DNA of 64,000 bases, from contig NZ_CP012184.1 of assembly GCF_001420995.1 (NCBI RefSeq), positions 2,030,501 to 2,094,500 on the forward strand, in the 5' to 3' direction. Both the position numbers and the translations under genes were made by a program. Below the pieces are notes generated by a model. The model was not told where the DNA came from and searched no databases. It saw only the letters and a program-made list of their open reading frames with translations. Source of the stretch: Pseudonocardia sp. EC080619-01. Its GTDB lineage: Bacteria > Actinomycetota > Actinomycetes > Mycobacteriales > Pseudonocardiaceae. Position 1 is the stretch's first letter. Every line of letters begins with the position of its first letter. Shown piece after piece: positions 1 to 10,128 of this stretch.

Positions 1-108
1 CCCGGCGGGGTGGCGCTGCGGTTCGCGCGGGTCCTGCGCTACCGGCCCGACAAGACCCCGGAGGAGGCGGACACCCTCGACGCGGTGCGGGCGCTGCTGT
101 CGGGCTGA
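1..108 (+). CDS. C-terminal end of an unidentified protein (partial)
   Basis: The window opens inside a reading frame that ends with TGA at 106-108, giving 35 residues of typical actinobacterial coding composition. The visible tail has a basic stretch (RVLRYRPDK) followed by an acidic helix. It carries no diagnostic motif, so I cannot name the product. Its stop lies 1 bp from the stop of the GntR gene on the other strand, so the two genes converge with no room for a separate terminator. Confidence 0.6.
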   Translation, partial: PGGVALRFARVLRYRPDKTPEEADTLDAVRALLSG

Positions 109-109
109 G

Positions 110-859
110 TCACCACACGGCCGCCACCGGAGCCGGGAGCGCGCCCTCCGGGCGGCCGTCGCCGGCGGTGCGGGCGGCGGGCGGCACCGGGCCCGCGTGC
201 GTGCGCAGCACCCCGGCGGCGAGCACCCCGCCACCGGGGGCGGCGACGGTCCGCTCGATGCCGAGCAGTGGTGTCGCGGGTGCGACGCCGAGCAGGCCCG
301 CGGTGTCCGGGTCCGCGGGCACCGGCCCCGAACGGGTCCGGACGACACCGGGGTCCAGGCGGGCGTCGGCCAGCAGCCGGTCGAACGGTCCCGTGTCGGG
401 CACGGCGAGCAGCTCGGCGGCGGCGGGCGTCGCGACGTAGTGGGTCTCGAGCACCGTGCCGCCGCCGGCGGTGCCGGCCACGCACTCGGTGCGCAGCACC
501 GGGCTGCCCGGCGGTACCCCGAGCCAGCCGGCGAGCACGTCGGGTGCGGTGATCCCGGCACGGCCGAGCCAGCGCGGCGGCCGGTGCGGGTCGGTGACCA
601 CGTCGTGCCCACCCCGGTAGTCGGGGGTCGCGACGATCCGGTGCGCGGCCGGACCCGGCCGCAACAGACCCTCGTCGGAGAGCAGTGCGAGCGCGGCCCG
701 CACCACCGAGCGGGACACCCCGAAGGCGACCATCAGCTCGTCCTCCCGGGGCAGGAGGCCGGCGGCCCGGGGCCGGCCCGCGACGGCGATCCGCAACAGG
801 TCCCGCACCCGGCGCGCGTCCGCGGCACGCACCTGCGGGATCGGCGACGGCACCGGCAT
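110..859 (-). CDS. GntR family transcriptional regulator with UTRA-type effector domain (HutC subfamily)
   Basis: A 249-residue DNA-binding regulator. Residues about 10-75 form the GntR winged helix-turn-helix: a helix rich in Arg, then LPREDELMVAFGVSRSVVR, then the wing. The remaining 160 residues resemble the UTRA ligand-binding fold of HutC-type members (conserved VLRTECVAG and LLGIERTV strands). The effector is unknown. ATG at 859 is chosen; a GTG three codons upstream (868) is also in frame, and neither has a strong ribosome-binding site. The gene is divergent from guaB1 across a 111-bp gap, so it may control guaB1 or itself. That link is inference only. Confidence 0.8.
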   Translation of the reverse strand: MPVPSPIPQVRAADARRVRDLLRIAVAGRPRAAGLLPREDELMVAFGVSRSVVRAALALLSDEGLLRPGPAAHRIVATPDYRGGHDVVTDPHRPPRWLGRAGITAPDVLAGWLGVPPGSPVLRTECVAGTAGGGTVLETHYVATPAAAELLAVPDTGPFDRLLADARLDPGVVRTRSGPVPADPDTAGLLGVAPATPLLGIERTVAAPGGGVLAAGVLRTHAGPVPPAARTAGDGRPEGALPAPVAAVW

Positions 860-919
860 GTACTCCACGGTAGGGAGGACGGGTTGCCCGAGGGTTCCGC
901 GAACGTGACGTGCGGGTGA

Positions 920-2416
<1,497 letters not shown>

Positions 2417-2436
2417 CGACCGGGCCCCGGCACGAC

Positions 2437-2469
2437 GTGGCCCCCGCACACCGGGTGTGCGGGGGCCAC
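2437..2469. terminator. Bidirectional intrinsic terminator hairpin between guaB1 and phoH2
   Basis: A perfect 14-bp stem (left arm 2437-2450, right arm 2456-2469) with a 5-nt loop CCGGG. It sits in the 63-bp gap between convergent guaB1 and phoH2. There is no T-tract, as is common for actinobacterial terminators. Confidence 0.75.
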
Positions 2470-2479
2470 GGTGCGGTGT

Positions 2480-3844
2480 CTAGGAGTTCGGCCCCTCCAG
2501 CATCTCGGTGACCAGTGCGGCGATCGGCGACCGCTCGCTGCGGGTCAGCGTGACGTGCGCGAAGAGCGGGTGCCCCTTCAGCTTCTCGATGACGGCGTTG
2601 ACGCCGTCGTGCCGGCCGACGCGCAGGTTGTCGCGCTGCGCGACGTCGTGGGTGAGCACGACGCGGGACGCGGCGCCGAGCCGCGACAGCACCGTCAGCA
2701 GCACGTTGCGCTCCAGCGACTGCGCCTCGTCGACGATCACGAAGGTGTCGTGCAGCGACCGGCCACGGATGTGGGTGAGCGGCAGCACCTCGAGCATCCC
2801 GCGGGCGATGACCTCGTCGATGACGTCCTGGCTGACCAGCGCTCCGAGGGTGTCGAAGACGGCCTGGGCCCAGGGCTGCATCTTCTCGCTCTCGCTGCCG
2901 GGCAGGTAGCCGAGGTCCTGCCCGCCGACGGCGTAGAGCGGCCGGAACACCACGATCTTGCGGTGCTGCTGGCGTTCCAGCACCGCCTCCAGCCCGGCGC
3001 ACAAGGCCATCGCCGACTTGCCGGTCCCGGCCCGCCCGCCGAGCGAGACGATCCCGACCTCGTTGTCGAGCAGCAGGTCGAGCGCGATCCGCTGCTCGGC
3101 GGAACGGCCGTGCAGCCCGAACGCCTCCCGGTCACCGCGGACGAGCTTCACCCGCTTGTCGGCGGTAACCCGGCCCAACGCGCTCGACGCCCCGGTGAGC
3201 CGCAGCCCGGTGTTGCAGGGCAGCTCGCGCGCCTCGTCGTGATCGATGACGCCGTCGCGGAACAGCGCGTCGACGTCCTCGGGGGCGACCTCCAGGTCCG
3301 TCATCCCGGTCCAGCCGGAGAACAGCACGTCCTGGCCGTGGTACTCGTCGGCGTCCAGCCCGACCGCGGCCGCCTTCACCCGCAGCGGCATGTCCTTCGT
3401 GACCAGGGTGACTTCCCCCGGGGATGCGGGGTCGGCCTTCAGGTTCAGCGCGCACGCCAGGATCCGCGAGTCGTTCGAGTCGGTGCGGAACCCGGCCGGC
3501 AGGACCGTGGGGTCGGAGTGGTTCAGCTCGACGTGCAACGTCCCGCCCTTGTCACCGACCGGGATCGGTGCGTCGAGCCGGCCGAACTTCACGCGCATCT
3601 CGTCGAGCTGGCGCAGTGCGGTCCGGGCGAACCACCCGAGTTCGGGGTGGTGACGCTTCGCTTCGAGCTCGGAGATCACGACCAGCGGCAGTACGACCTG
3701 GTGCTCGTCGAAGCGGAGCAACGACCACGGGTCGGACAGCAGGACGGACGTGTCGAGCACGTAGCAGCGGGTGGTACCTGCCGGGGCGTCCCCGACGGGC
3801 TCCGTCAGCGGAGACCTGTCGGTGAGAGCGGGACGATCGGTCAC
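2480..3844 (-). CDS. phoH2: PhoH2-type PIN-PhoH RNA helicase/ribonuclease
   Basis: A 454-residue fusion of an N-terminal PIN nuclease and a C-terminal PhoH ATPase. The PIN domain opens with [13 protein letters not shown] (first acidic residue about D31), then SELEAK and the SNDSRILA acidic motif near residue 125. The PhoH part has Walker A (GRAGTGKS, residues 270-277) and Walker B (VIVDEAQS). In mycobacteria PhoH2 is a sequence-specific RNA helicase and RNase. Mycobacterial orthologs are about 430-445 residues, so this one is complete. GTG at 3844 is chosen because GGGAG lies 6 nt upstream; the frame stays open further 5' but without a ribosome-binding site. Confidence 0.9.
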   Translation of the reverse strand: MTDRPALTDRSPLTEPVGDAPAGTTRCYVLDTSVLLSDPWSLLRFDEHQVVLPLVVISELEAKRHHPELGWFARTALRQLDEMRVKFGRLDAPIPVGDKGGTLHVELNHSDPTVLPAGFRTDSNDSRILACALNLKADPASPGEVTLVTKDMPLRVKAAAVGLDADEYHGQDVLFSGWTGMTDLEVAPEDVDALFRDGVIDHDEARELPCNTGLRLTGASSALGRVTADKRVKLVRGDREAFGLHGRSAEQRIALDLLLDNEVGIVSLGGRAGTGKSAMALCAGLEAVLERQQHRKIVVFRPLYAVGGQDLGYLPGSESEKMQPWAQAVFDTLGALVSQDVIDEVIARGMLEVLPLTHIRGRSLHDTFVIVDEAQSLERNVLLTVLSRLGAASRVVLTHDVAQRDNLRVGRHDGVNAVIEKLKGHPLFAHVTLTRSERSPIAALVTEMLEGPNS

Positions 3845-4051
3845 GGGTGCTCCCTCACGGGCGTGGCACCACGCCCGCTCTGCGTCGGGCCGGCCGGCCC
3901 TGATGCGGGTCGTGACGGCGTCGGAGGACCGTGGCGGTCCACCGGCCGGCACGCCCACGAGGGCCGGGTGCCGGCCCTCTCGGGTGCGTTCGACACCACG
4001 TTCAGGGCCTCCCGGACGAGCCGCATCGGGTACGGCCCGTCGACGAGGACG

Positions 4052-4079
4052 CTACTAGTGGTCACCCTCGTGCGGTCAA
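4052..4079 (-). promoter_or_regulatory. Putative housekeeping promoter of phoH2
   Basis: Read on the minus strand, TTGACC (4079-4074) is followed 16 bp later by TAGTAG (4057-4052), a good sigma-70 match in otherwise GC-rich DNA. It lies about 210 bp upstream of the phoH2 start. The 353-bp gap 3845-4197 otherwise holds no recognisable gene; its left half would be a long phoH2 leader. Confidence 0.45.
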
Positions 4080-4197
4080 TAGCAACTCTCCGTCGGTCAG
4101 CCGCAGAGAACCCTGATGGCAGAGTTGTAACCTGCCGTTCATCGCAACATTGCTACCGTCTGCCGTCGCAGCGACCTGCGGCGACACGAACGGGCGC

Positions 4198-5475
4198 CTA
4201 CCGTTCGTCGGACGCGCAGTACTCCGGGTGCAGCAGCGCGGGCGCCGTGACTGCTGTCGTACCGGAACCGTTGCCTCTCGCGTCGCCACCCTCGGTGACG
4301 AGGTCGGGGGGCAGCACCGGGGTGTCCAGCAGCGCCCGCAGACCGGCCACCGGGCCGCCGGGATGCCGGGCCAGCCAGGACCGGACCAGCGGGGCACCCT
4401 CGGCGTAGGTGACGGGGTACCCCCGCCACTGCGGATGGTCGAGGAACGCGAGGATCCGCCGTGCCCGCGCCTCGGGGACGAGCAGCCAGCGTGCGAGGTA
4501 CGCCGTGACCTCGTCCGGATCCGCGCCGTCGACGTGCCGCAGCAGGGCCGCGTCCTGCCGGACCCGGCCGAGCAGGTCCAGTTCGCTCTCGACCCGCTCG
4601 GCGAGGTCTCCGTCGATCCGGACCCCCGCGCCGGCCAACGCCCGCGCCGCGACCGCTCCCCAGCCCGGCCCGGGGACGACGCCCGCGGCCGCCTCCGCCG
4701 CGCCCTCGGCGATCAGCCCCTGCGGGCTGCGCACCAGGCGCAGCGCGAGCTCGGGGAAGCGCGCCACCGCCACCTCGGCCCGGCAGTACTGGGTGTGGTG
4801 GCCGGGGTAGACCTCGTGCGCGAGCAACGGGAGCAGCGCGCCGGCACGGATCCGCGCGGCATCGGTGATCGACACCCTGCTGCGCAGGCCGCCCCGGTAG
4901 CGCGTGAAGGCGGTCCACGGCCGGTCGGCCACGAGCGCGACGACGGCGTCCTCCCCCCGCGGCAGCCCCAGCAGGTCCCGGGTGCGGCGACGCAGCTCGG
5001 CCGTCACCGCCGTCACCGCCGCACCGAGCCGCCGCGGCGGGACGACGTCGCCCTCCCGGTACGCGCGCATCCGCGCGACCACCGGCCCCCGGCCCGGCAG
5101 CAGCGCGCCGAGCCTCCGGTGCACCTCGCGGTACTCGTCGGTGTCCGTACGGCGCGGGGTCACCCCGAAGGTGTCCCTGACCTCGGCGAGGTAGCCGGGC
5201 CGGTCCCCGTCCAGCAGCCGGGCCTGGCAGTGCAGTGCGGTGAGGCCCGCGTCCAGATGACGACGGCGCGGAGCCGGCATCCCCGATCCCGCGAGCTCCG
5301 CCCGGAGCCGGGCCGCGTCGGCCACGAGACGACCCGGCTCGGACGGTGGCTCGTCGGCGACCCGGCGTGCGAGTGCCGCGTCCGGTGCGGGCCCGTCGAG
5401 TATCCCGGGGCGCAGCCGGTCGAGACGCACGGCGAGCTCGACCGTCGCAACCAGGAGCGGGTCCGGGGTCATCAT
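4198..5475 (-). CDS. DUF885-type putative zinc metallopeptidase
   Basis: About 425 residues, almost all helical. The diagnostic site is LLAHEVYPGHHTQY, an HExxxxH-like zinc-binding motif seen in DUF885/M32-like peptidases, followed downstream by the glutamate-bearing LIAEGAAEAAAG. No signal peptide is evident, so the protein is probably cytoplasmic. Substrate is unknown. The start is uncertain: tandem ATGs at 5475 and 5472 fit the family's usual N-terminus, while a GTG at 5550 would add 25 residues. Neither has a good ribosome-binding site. It is transcribed away from the secreted-protein gene across a shared upstream region. Confidence 0.7.
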   Translation of the reverse strand: MMTPDPLLVATVELAVRLDRLRPGILDGPAPDAALARRVADEPPSEPGRLVADAARLRAELAGSGMPAPRRRHLDAGLTALHCQARLLDGDRPGYLAEVRDTFGVTPRRTDTDEYREVHRRLGALLPGRGPVVARMRAYREGDVVPPRRLGAAVTAVTAELRRRTRDLLGLPRGEDAVVALVADRPWTAFTRYRGGLRSRVSITDAARIRAGALLPLLAHEVYPGHHTQYCRAEVAVARFPELALRLVRSPQGLIAEGAAEAAAGVVPGPGWGAVAARALAGAGVRIDGDLAERVESELDLLGRVRQDAALLRHVDGADPDEVTAYLARWLLVPEARARRILAFLDHPQWRGYPVTYAEGAPLVRSWLARHPGGPVAGLRALLDTPVLPPDLVTEGGDARGNGSGTTAVTAPALLHPEYCASDER

Positions 5476-5662
5476 CGGAGCGTAGGCGGGTCGCAGCTGA
5501 ACGACGCCCCGAGCCGCGGGGTACGCGTCCGTTCGGTGGCCAGTGGGCACGTAACGTCACCGAAACCTGCGTCCGAACCCACAGCCGGCGCGCTCGAAGA
5601 ATGCCCGATCGAGGGAGTATCCGAACTCAAAGTAATAGGGTCCCCCGATGGTGTGGCCGAGT

Positions 5663-5691
5663 TTGTTCGGGCGGAATACGACCGCTAGATT
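5663..5691 (+). promoter_or_regulatory. Promoter of first small secreted protein gene
   Basis: TTGTTC (5663-5668), a 17-bp spacer, then TAGATT (5686-5691). The same layout (TTGTCG, 17 bp, TAGATT) stands before the paralog at 7259-7287. Downstream blocks CAGTCGG, CGGGCTCCCC and GACAGG are also shared, so the two genes are probably expressed together. Confidence 0.6.
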
Positions 5692-5787
5692 TCTCGGCAG
5701 TCGGTACGGGCTCCCCCACTTGTCAACGTGCCGACAGGCGTGAGACCGGCCTTCGGGCGGACTCAGAGACTCTACAGGAGAAGAACT

Positions 5788-6177
5788 GTGCTGAAGAAGG
5801 CTGGAATCGTGGTTGCGGCCTCCGCCGCGTCCCTGCTCGCCGTCTCCCCCCTCGCCTTCGCCGGCGACAAGGGTGACGACCACGGCCACAAGGGTGGGCA
5901 CCACCACGGCGCCGAGAACGTCATCGACAAGGACGCCAAGGGCCTGATCGCCGGGCTGAACGGCAACAACGTCAACGTGCCGATCCAGGCCTGCAACAAC
6001 AACGTCCCGGTGAACGTCCTCGGCGTTCAGGTTCCGGTCGAGGACGCCTCCGCCCTCAACGGCGTCACCGGCGCCCTGGGTATCCTGGGCGACGCCAAGG
6101 CGAAGTCGGGCGACTCGGTCACCGACCAGTCCGACAACTGCGCGCAGGAGTCGGGCGCGGGCGACAGCATCAACTGA
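5788..6177 (+). CDS. Small secreted chaplin/rodlin-like protein (paralog 1)
   Basis: A 129-residue precursor. Residues 1-24 are a clear signal peptide (LKKAGIVV core, cleavage after PLAFA before GDKG). The mature part is His/Gly-rich at first, then has NGNNVNVPIQACNNNVPVNV and a second valine-rich strand, with a second cysteine near the end (DNCAQ). Asn/Val-rich strands and a spaced Cys pair recall chaplins and rodlins, the amyloid surface proteins of sporulating actinomycetes. This is resemblance by eye, not proof of homology. GTG 5788 is set by CAGGAG 7 nt upstream. Paralog 2 starts at 7387 with a near-identical leader and signal sequence. Confidence 0.75.
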   Translation: MLKKAGIVVAASAASLLAVSPLAFAGDKGDDHGHKGGHHHGAENVIDKDAKGLIAGLNGNNVNVPIQACNNNVPVNVLGVQVPVEDASALNGVTGALGILGDAKAKSGDSVTDQSDNCAQESGAGDSIN

Positions 6178-6194
6178 TCTCGATCAGTTCGCCG

Positions 6195-6229
6195 AAAGGC
6201 CCCGGAGCATTTCGCTCCGGGGCCTTTTT
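6195..6229 (+). terminator. Intrinsic terminator after secreted protein 1
   Basis: A perfect 14-bp stem (6195-6208 with 6214-6227), loop ATTTC, running into TTTTT at 6225-6229. It is one of the few classic T-tract terminators in the window, 18 bp after the stop codon. Confidence 0.9.
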
Positions 6230-6639
6230 CGCGTTTCCGGGCGATTCCTGATCCAGCCGCGTCCGATCACCACACGTGACTCTTCACGGAACGGCGGACG
6301 CCTTCGACACGACCGTGTCCGATAACTGGGAGTAGATCGTCCGTATCGCCCGCATCTAGCTACGTTCCGTGACCGTCTCGTCAGTCGCCTCGACACCGAC
6401 GGTGGGTCGCGCCGGATTGGTCGGGGCGCTCAGCGGACAGGTTCGCCCGGGCCCGGACCTCCCGACCGAGGGTGGGGTCCGCTGAAGTCGCTGCTTGGGG
6501 AAGCGATTTCCCGCACGGGGTCCCGCCGCGAGGTCCGCCCTGCGGCACCGCGGCCGAGCCTCACCGTCAGAGGCGCTCCACCCGCCGGCGCGACCCGCAG
6601 CACTGAACCGGACGATGGCCCCGAAGCCCACCCCGGACT

Positions 6640-6795
6640 CGGCTCGCCCCCGCTCGCCCCAGCTCGCCCCAGCTCGGCTCGGCCCCGCCCGATTCGGCCC
6701 CGCTCGGTTCGACCCAGCTCGGTTAGGCCCCGCCCGGCCCCGTCCGGCTCGGCTCGGCCGGTTCGGCCGGCTCGGCCTGTTCGGCCCGGACAGGC
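6640..6795. repeat. Degenerate low-complexity tract built from GCTCGGCC/GCCCC units
   Basis: About 155 bp made of imperfect iterations of 5-15 bp units such as CCAGCTCG, CGGCTCGG and CCGCCCG. On the minus strand it would read as a repeating (P/S)NRAG pentapeptide, but no signal peptide, ribosome-binding site or flanking domain supports coding. It looks like slippage-prone intergenic sequence. Confidence 0.65.
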
Positions 6796-6897
6796 CGGGA
6801 CTCACCGAATCCGCCGCAGCAGGGCCCGCCGCCCAGCATCTCCCGCCCGCCTCCCTGCAGCGCCTTCCCTTCCGCGGCGCCCACGGCGCCCGACCCC

Positions 6898-6958
6898 GCC
6901 GAGATGCAGCTCAGCGCACCTCGGAGATCGACACATCGCGCTGACCTGCATCTCGGCG
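6898..6958. repeat. Dispersed palindromic element, copy A
   Basis: Inverted arms of about 20 bp (6898-6917 and 6939-6958) differing at one position, separated by about 21 bp. Arms read GCCGAGATGCAGCTCAGCGC and its near-complement. Three further copies lie at 32580, 33705 and 35271. Placement is always intergenic. Copy A lacks the GCGTTCCGCGGAACGC tail seen on copies B and C. Confidence 0.8.
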
Positions 6959-7258
6959 AGGTTCATCCGGGCACGGACGGCCCATCGCGCCCGACCCCGA
7001 CGGCCGACGCAACGATCCCCGGCGCTCCGGCCTCCGATCACCGGCGCCCGAGCGCCGCAGCGGCCGGGATCCGGGACGAGCCGGACGGGCGCTCACGATG
7101 CCCCCGGGGCGGCTACGCCGATCAGCCGCCGACCGTTGCGCCGCTCCACCCAGCCGCGACACGCCCGAACGCCTCTCCGACATCTGTCGGGATCATCCAG
7201 AAATCCGCAGGTACACGAATGGATCGGCGACGCCCGCTGAAAAATACGGAGGGTCAGA

Positions 7259-7287
7259 TTGTCGTCGCCGGAAGCCTCCGTTAGATT
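7259..7287 (+). promoter_or_regulatory. Promoter of second small secreted protein gene
   Basis: TTGTCG (7259-7264), 17-bp spacer, TAGATT (7282-7287), followed by a CAGTCGATGCGGGCTCCCC block matching the region downstream of the first promoter. About 100 nt of leader separate it from the GTG start. Confidence 0.6.
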
Positions 7288-7386
7288 GACGCTCAGTCGA
7301 TGCGGGCTCCCCGGTTCGAGCGTCGACAGGTACTGAGAGTGTGTGCGGCGACTCCGTGCGCGCTCTCCGACTACAGGAGACGGACT

Positions 7387-7812
7387 GTGCTGAAGAAGGC
7401 TGGAATCGTTGTGGCGGCCGGTGCCGCGTCGATGGTCGCGCTGAGCCCGCTGGCGTTCGCCGGCGACAAGACCGACGTCGACTACAAGAAGAACAGCGAC
7501 AACAAGTCGTACTCGAAGTCCGAGGTCAACAAGCAGCTCGGCGACAACGCCGACCAGCTGGCCAGCAAGGACTCGGCCGGCCTGGTCAACATCTCGGGCA
7601 ACAACCTGAACGTGTCCCCGCAGGCCTGCGGCACCGCGTTCAACGGCAACAGCCTGGTCCAGGGCGCCCTGGGCGGCCTGTTCTCCGAGGCCGAGAACTC
7701 CTCGGGCGTCACCTCGGACAACGGTGTCGACTGCACCAACGCCTCCGACAACGGCGACGAGGTCAACCAGAACTCCTCGGAGTCCGGCAAGCACGGCGGC
7801 AGCCACAAGTAA
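7387..7812 (+). CDS. Small secreted chaplin/rodlin-like protein (paralog 2)
   Basis: A 141-residue precursor whose first 11 residues (VLKKAGIVVAA) match paralog 1, with cleavage again after LAFA before GDK. The mature protein is very polar and Lys/Asp/Asn/Ser-rich (DYKKNSDNKSYSKSEVNKQL), then has ISGNNLNVSPQACG and a second cysteine (VDCTNASDNG), ending in a His/Gly/Lys tail. The Asn/Val strand and two spaced cysteines are shared with paralog 1; the rest has diverged strongly. GTG 7387 has GGAG 7 nt upstream in a CTACAGGAG leader identical to that of paralog 1. Function is inferred as extracellular or surface. Confidence 0.75.
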   Translation: MLKKAGIVVAAGAASMVALSPLAFAGDKTDVDYKKNSDNKSYSKSEVNKQLGDNADQLASKDSAGLVNISGNNLNVSPQACGTAFNGNSLVQGALGGLFSEAENSSGVTSDNGVDCTNASDNGDEVNQNSSESGKHGGSHK

Positions 7813-7830
7813 GTCGCCCGCGCACCGCGC

Positions 7831-7869
7831 ACGGGAAGGCCCCGGGGTTCGCCCCGGGGCCTTTCCCGT
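7831..7869. terminator. Intrinsic terminator after secreted protein 2
   Basis: A long hairpin with left arm 7831-7847, TTCG loop and right arm 7852-7869, carrying a single bulged base. It lies between this gene and the convergent prenyl transferase gene and can serve both. Confidence 0.85.
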
Positions 7870-7944
7870 TCCCGGACCGCCGGGAACCCGCTCGCGAAAA
7901 TGCTGCAACGAGCGAGGACCCGGAAGGTTACGCACGAATTCTGG

Positions 7945-8715
7945 TCAGCCGCCGAAACGTCGGTGTCGTGCGGCGAAGTCGCGCAGAGCGCGGAGGAAAT
8001 CGACCCGTCGGAACTCGGGCCAGTACGCCTCGCAGAACCAGAACTCCGAATGCGCCGACTGCCAGAGCAGGAAGCCCGACAGGCGCTGCTCCCCGCTGGT
8101 CCGGATGACGAGGTCCGGGTCCGGCTGTCCGGACGTGTACAGGTGCTCCGCGATGTGGTCGACGTCGAGGGTCTCGGCGAGCTCCTCGATCGTCCGTCCG
8201 GCCTCGGCCTGGCTCAGCAGCATCTTGCGCACCGCGTCCGCGATCTCCTGCCGGCCGCCGTAGCCGACGGCGACGTTGAGCTGCAGGCCGCCGCGCTCCC
8301 CCGTCCGCGCCACCGCGGCCGCCAGCCGGTCCGCGAGCGACTTCGGCAGCAGCTCCATGGCTCCGACGACGCGCAGGCGCCACGGGGTGTCGGGCCCGGA
8401 GAGGTCGTCCACGACCCCGCCGATGATCTCCAGGAGGTCCTTGAGCTCGTCCGGCGAGCGCGTGTCGAGGTTGTCGGTCGACAGCAGGAACACCGTCACC
8501 ACCTCGACGCCCGCCTCCGAGCACCAGCCGAGCATCTCCGCGATCTTCGCGGCCCCGGCGCGGTGTCCCTCCGCGGGATCGGCCAGTCCGGCCTCCCGCG
8601 CCCAGCGCCGGTTGCCGTCGAGGATCAGCGCGACGTGTTTCGGGCTCTCGGCCCCGTCGAGCTGGCGCAGGATCCTGCGCTCGTACACCGTGTAGAGCAG
8701 GTCTCGGACGGCCAC
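7945..8715 (-). CDS. uppS: cis-Prenyl diphosphate synthase (isoprenyl transferase, Rv1086-like)
   Basis: A 256-residue cytosolic or membrane-associated transferase that condenses isopentenyl diphosphate in Z configuration onto an allylic primer. The UppS signature is complete: HVALILDGNRRW (catalytic Asp about residue 33), the LSTDNLDTRS region, and DLVIRTSGEQRLSGFLLWQ near the C-terminus. The position next to trhA and mca matches Rv1086, which makes short-chain Z,E-farnesyl diphosphate, so this may be the short-chain enzyme rather than decaprenyl synthase. Start is ATG 8715. The gene is divergent from trhA with an 86-bp gap. Confidence 0.88.
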   Translation of the reverse strand: MAVRDLLYTVYERRILRQLDGAESPKHVALILDGNRRWAREAGLADPAEGHRAGAAKIAEMLGWCSEAGVEVVTVFLLSTDNLDTRSPDELKDLLEIIGGVVDDLSGPDTPWRLRVVGAMELLPKSLADRLAAAVARTGERGGLQLNVAVGYGGRQEIADAVRKMLLSQAEAGRTIEELAETLDVDHIAEHLYTSGQPDPDLVIRTSGEQRLSGFLLWQSAHSEFWFCEAYWPEFRRVDFLRALRDFAARHRRFGG

Positions 8716-8801
8716 GTGCGCAGAGCCTAGTCCGGCCCCGCCGCGTGTGGCGTTCGTCCGCCCCGCGGGACGACGACCGGTGCACCGCGTAGCGTCGGCC
8801 C

Positions 8802-9473
8802 GTGTCTCCCGTGAGCACCTCTCCGTCCGCTCCGGTCAAGCCCCGGATGCGGGGCTGGCTGCACCTGTGGAGCCTGGTCGCCTCGGTCTTCGCCTGCGCG
8901 ACGCTGATCAGCGTCGCCGGCGCACTCGTCGGCACGTCCGCCGCGCTCGCGACGGCCGTGTACACGCTCACGACGTTCGGGTTGTTCGGGATCAGCGCCC
9001 TCTACCACCGGCGCACCTGGGCCGACCCCGCCCACCGGCGCCTGATGAAGCGCCTCGACCACTCGATGATCTTCCTGTTCATCGCGGGGACCTACACACC
9101 CGTGTCGGTGCTGGCCCTCCCCACGAGCACCGCGACCTGGGTACTGACCGTCGTGTGGGTGGGCGCGCTCGCCGGCGTGGCGCTGAAGCTGGCCTGGCCG
9201 ACCGCACCGTCCTGGGTCGGCGTCCCGATCTACGTCGCCCTCGGCTGGGTCGCCGTGTTCGTCCTGCCCGCCCTGCTGGACGGCGGCGGGGTCGCCGCGT
9301 TCGTCCTGCTGATCGCCGGCGGGGCGCTCTACACGGCGGGCGCGGTCGTGTACGCGCTGCGCCGGCCGGACCCGTGGCCCGCGACGTTCGGGTACCACGA
9401 GCTGTTCCACGCGGCGACCGTCCTGGCCTGGGCCTGCCACCACGTCGCGATCTGGCTGGTCCTGCTGCGCTGA
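8802..9473 (+). CDS. trhA: PAQR/hemolysin III family membrane protein TrhA
   Basis: A 223-residue polytopic membrane protein with seven hydrophobic segments. The family hallmarks are SALYHRR after the second helix, RLDHSMIFLFIAGTYTPV in the middle, and HELFHAATVLAW in the last helix, giving the Ser/His/Asp/His metal site of PAQR proteins. Bacterial members are linked to membrane lipid homeostasis; the hemolysin label is historical. Start is GTG 8802; an in-frame GTG at 8811 is an alternative. It corresponds to Rv1085c in M. tuberculosis gene order. Confidence 0.88.
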   Translation: MSPVSTSPSAPVKPRMRGWLHLWSLVASVFACATLISVAGALVGTSAALATAVYTLTTFGLFGISALYHRRTWADPAHRRLMKRLDHSMIFLFIAGTYTPVSVLALPTSTATWVLTVVWVGALAGVALKLAWPTAPSWVGVPIYVALGWVAVFVLPALLDGGGVAAFVLLIAGGALYTAGAVVYALRRPDPWPATFGYHELFHAATVLAWACHHVAIWLVLLR

Positions 9474-9516
9474 CCCGGCACGCGCCGCGGTCGCGGCCGG
9501 ATGCTGCGGACCTCGC

Positions 9517-10080
9517 TCAGGCGGGGCCCTCCGCCCGCAGGTCGTCCACCCGTGCCATCGCCGACCGCAGCTCGGACAGCCACTCGTCGGCGTTCCGGCC
9601 GACCAGGCGCACCGACCAGGCCAGCGCGTCCGAGCGCGACCGGGCGACGCCGGCGTCGACCAGCGTGTCGAGCACGACCCGCTCCGGCTGACGCAGCCGT
9701 GTCATCACCGGCACCGAGATCGTCGTGAACAGCTCCCGCGTCTCCCCGAGACGCGCGCCCCACGCCACCTTGCGCCGGTAGCGGCTCTCCGCCTGGCGAG
9801 CGATCTCGATCCGCTCGTCGCGGGTCTCCTCACGGAAACGGGCGATGCGCCCGGCCTCCGCGGCGGCGGTGTCCGCACGGCCCTCGTCGGTACCGGCCTG
9901 CTCGCCGTCGAGCGGCGGGAGCTCGCCGACGACGACGATCTCGTCGCGGTCGCAGGTCACCTCCGGCGCTCCGGTGAACCAGCCGTCCGGCAGCCGCCCG
10001 GAGAACCACGCCGCGGCGTCGTCGGCCGGCGGGAGGTCGGCCTGCTGCCAACCGCCCCGGCTACGTCCTCGTCCTGTCAT
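9517..10080 (-). CDS. Conserved actinobacterial protein of unknown function
   Basis: A 187-residue soluble protein. The N-terminus is Gly/Arg-rich; residues about 30-60 contain WFSGRLPDGWFTG and a beta-rich stretch (EIVVVGELPP); the middle is a charged Arg/Glu helix (RFREETRDERIEIARQAES); the C-terminus is helical with LFTTISVPVMTRLRQPE, reminiscent of small DNA-binding or ribbon-helix proteins but not assignable. ATG 10080 is chosen from three adjacent starts (10086, 10083, 10080) because GGAGGTG is best spaced for it. Confidence 0.65.
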   Translation of the reverse strand: MTGRGRSRGGWQQADLPPADDAAAWFSGRLPDGWFTGAPEVTCDRDEIVVVGELPPLDGEQAGTDEGRADTAAAEAGRIARFREETRDERIEIARQAESRYRRKVAWGARLGETRELFTTISVPVMTRLRQPERVVLDTLVDAGVARSRSDALAWSVRLVGRNADEWLSELRSAMARVDDLRAEGPA

Positions 10081-10128
10081 CATCACGCACCTCCGCGTCG
10101 AATGATTACAGGATTACACAGCAAGCGC

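Larger units (their letters stand above)
6230..7258. other. Gene-poor region between the two secreted-protein genes
   Basis: About 1 kb without a convincing gene. It contains a degenerate CTCGGC-type low-complexity tract (6640-6795), one copy of a dispersed palindrome (6898-6958), and AT-richer DNA near 7200-7260 leading into the next promoter. Reading frames here give only Arg/Pro/Ala-rich translations without ribosome-binding sites or recognisable domains. Confidence 0.6.

Noticed and set aside
6356..6805. Minus-strand frame with (P/S)NRAG repeats as a gene
   Set aside because: No ribosome-binding site, signal peptide or conserved flank; composition follows the degenerate nucleotide repeat.
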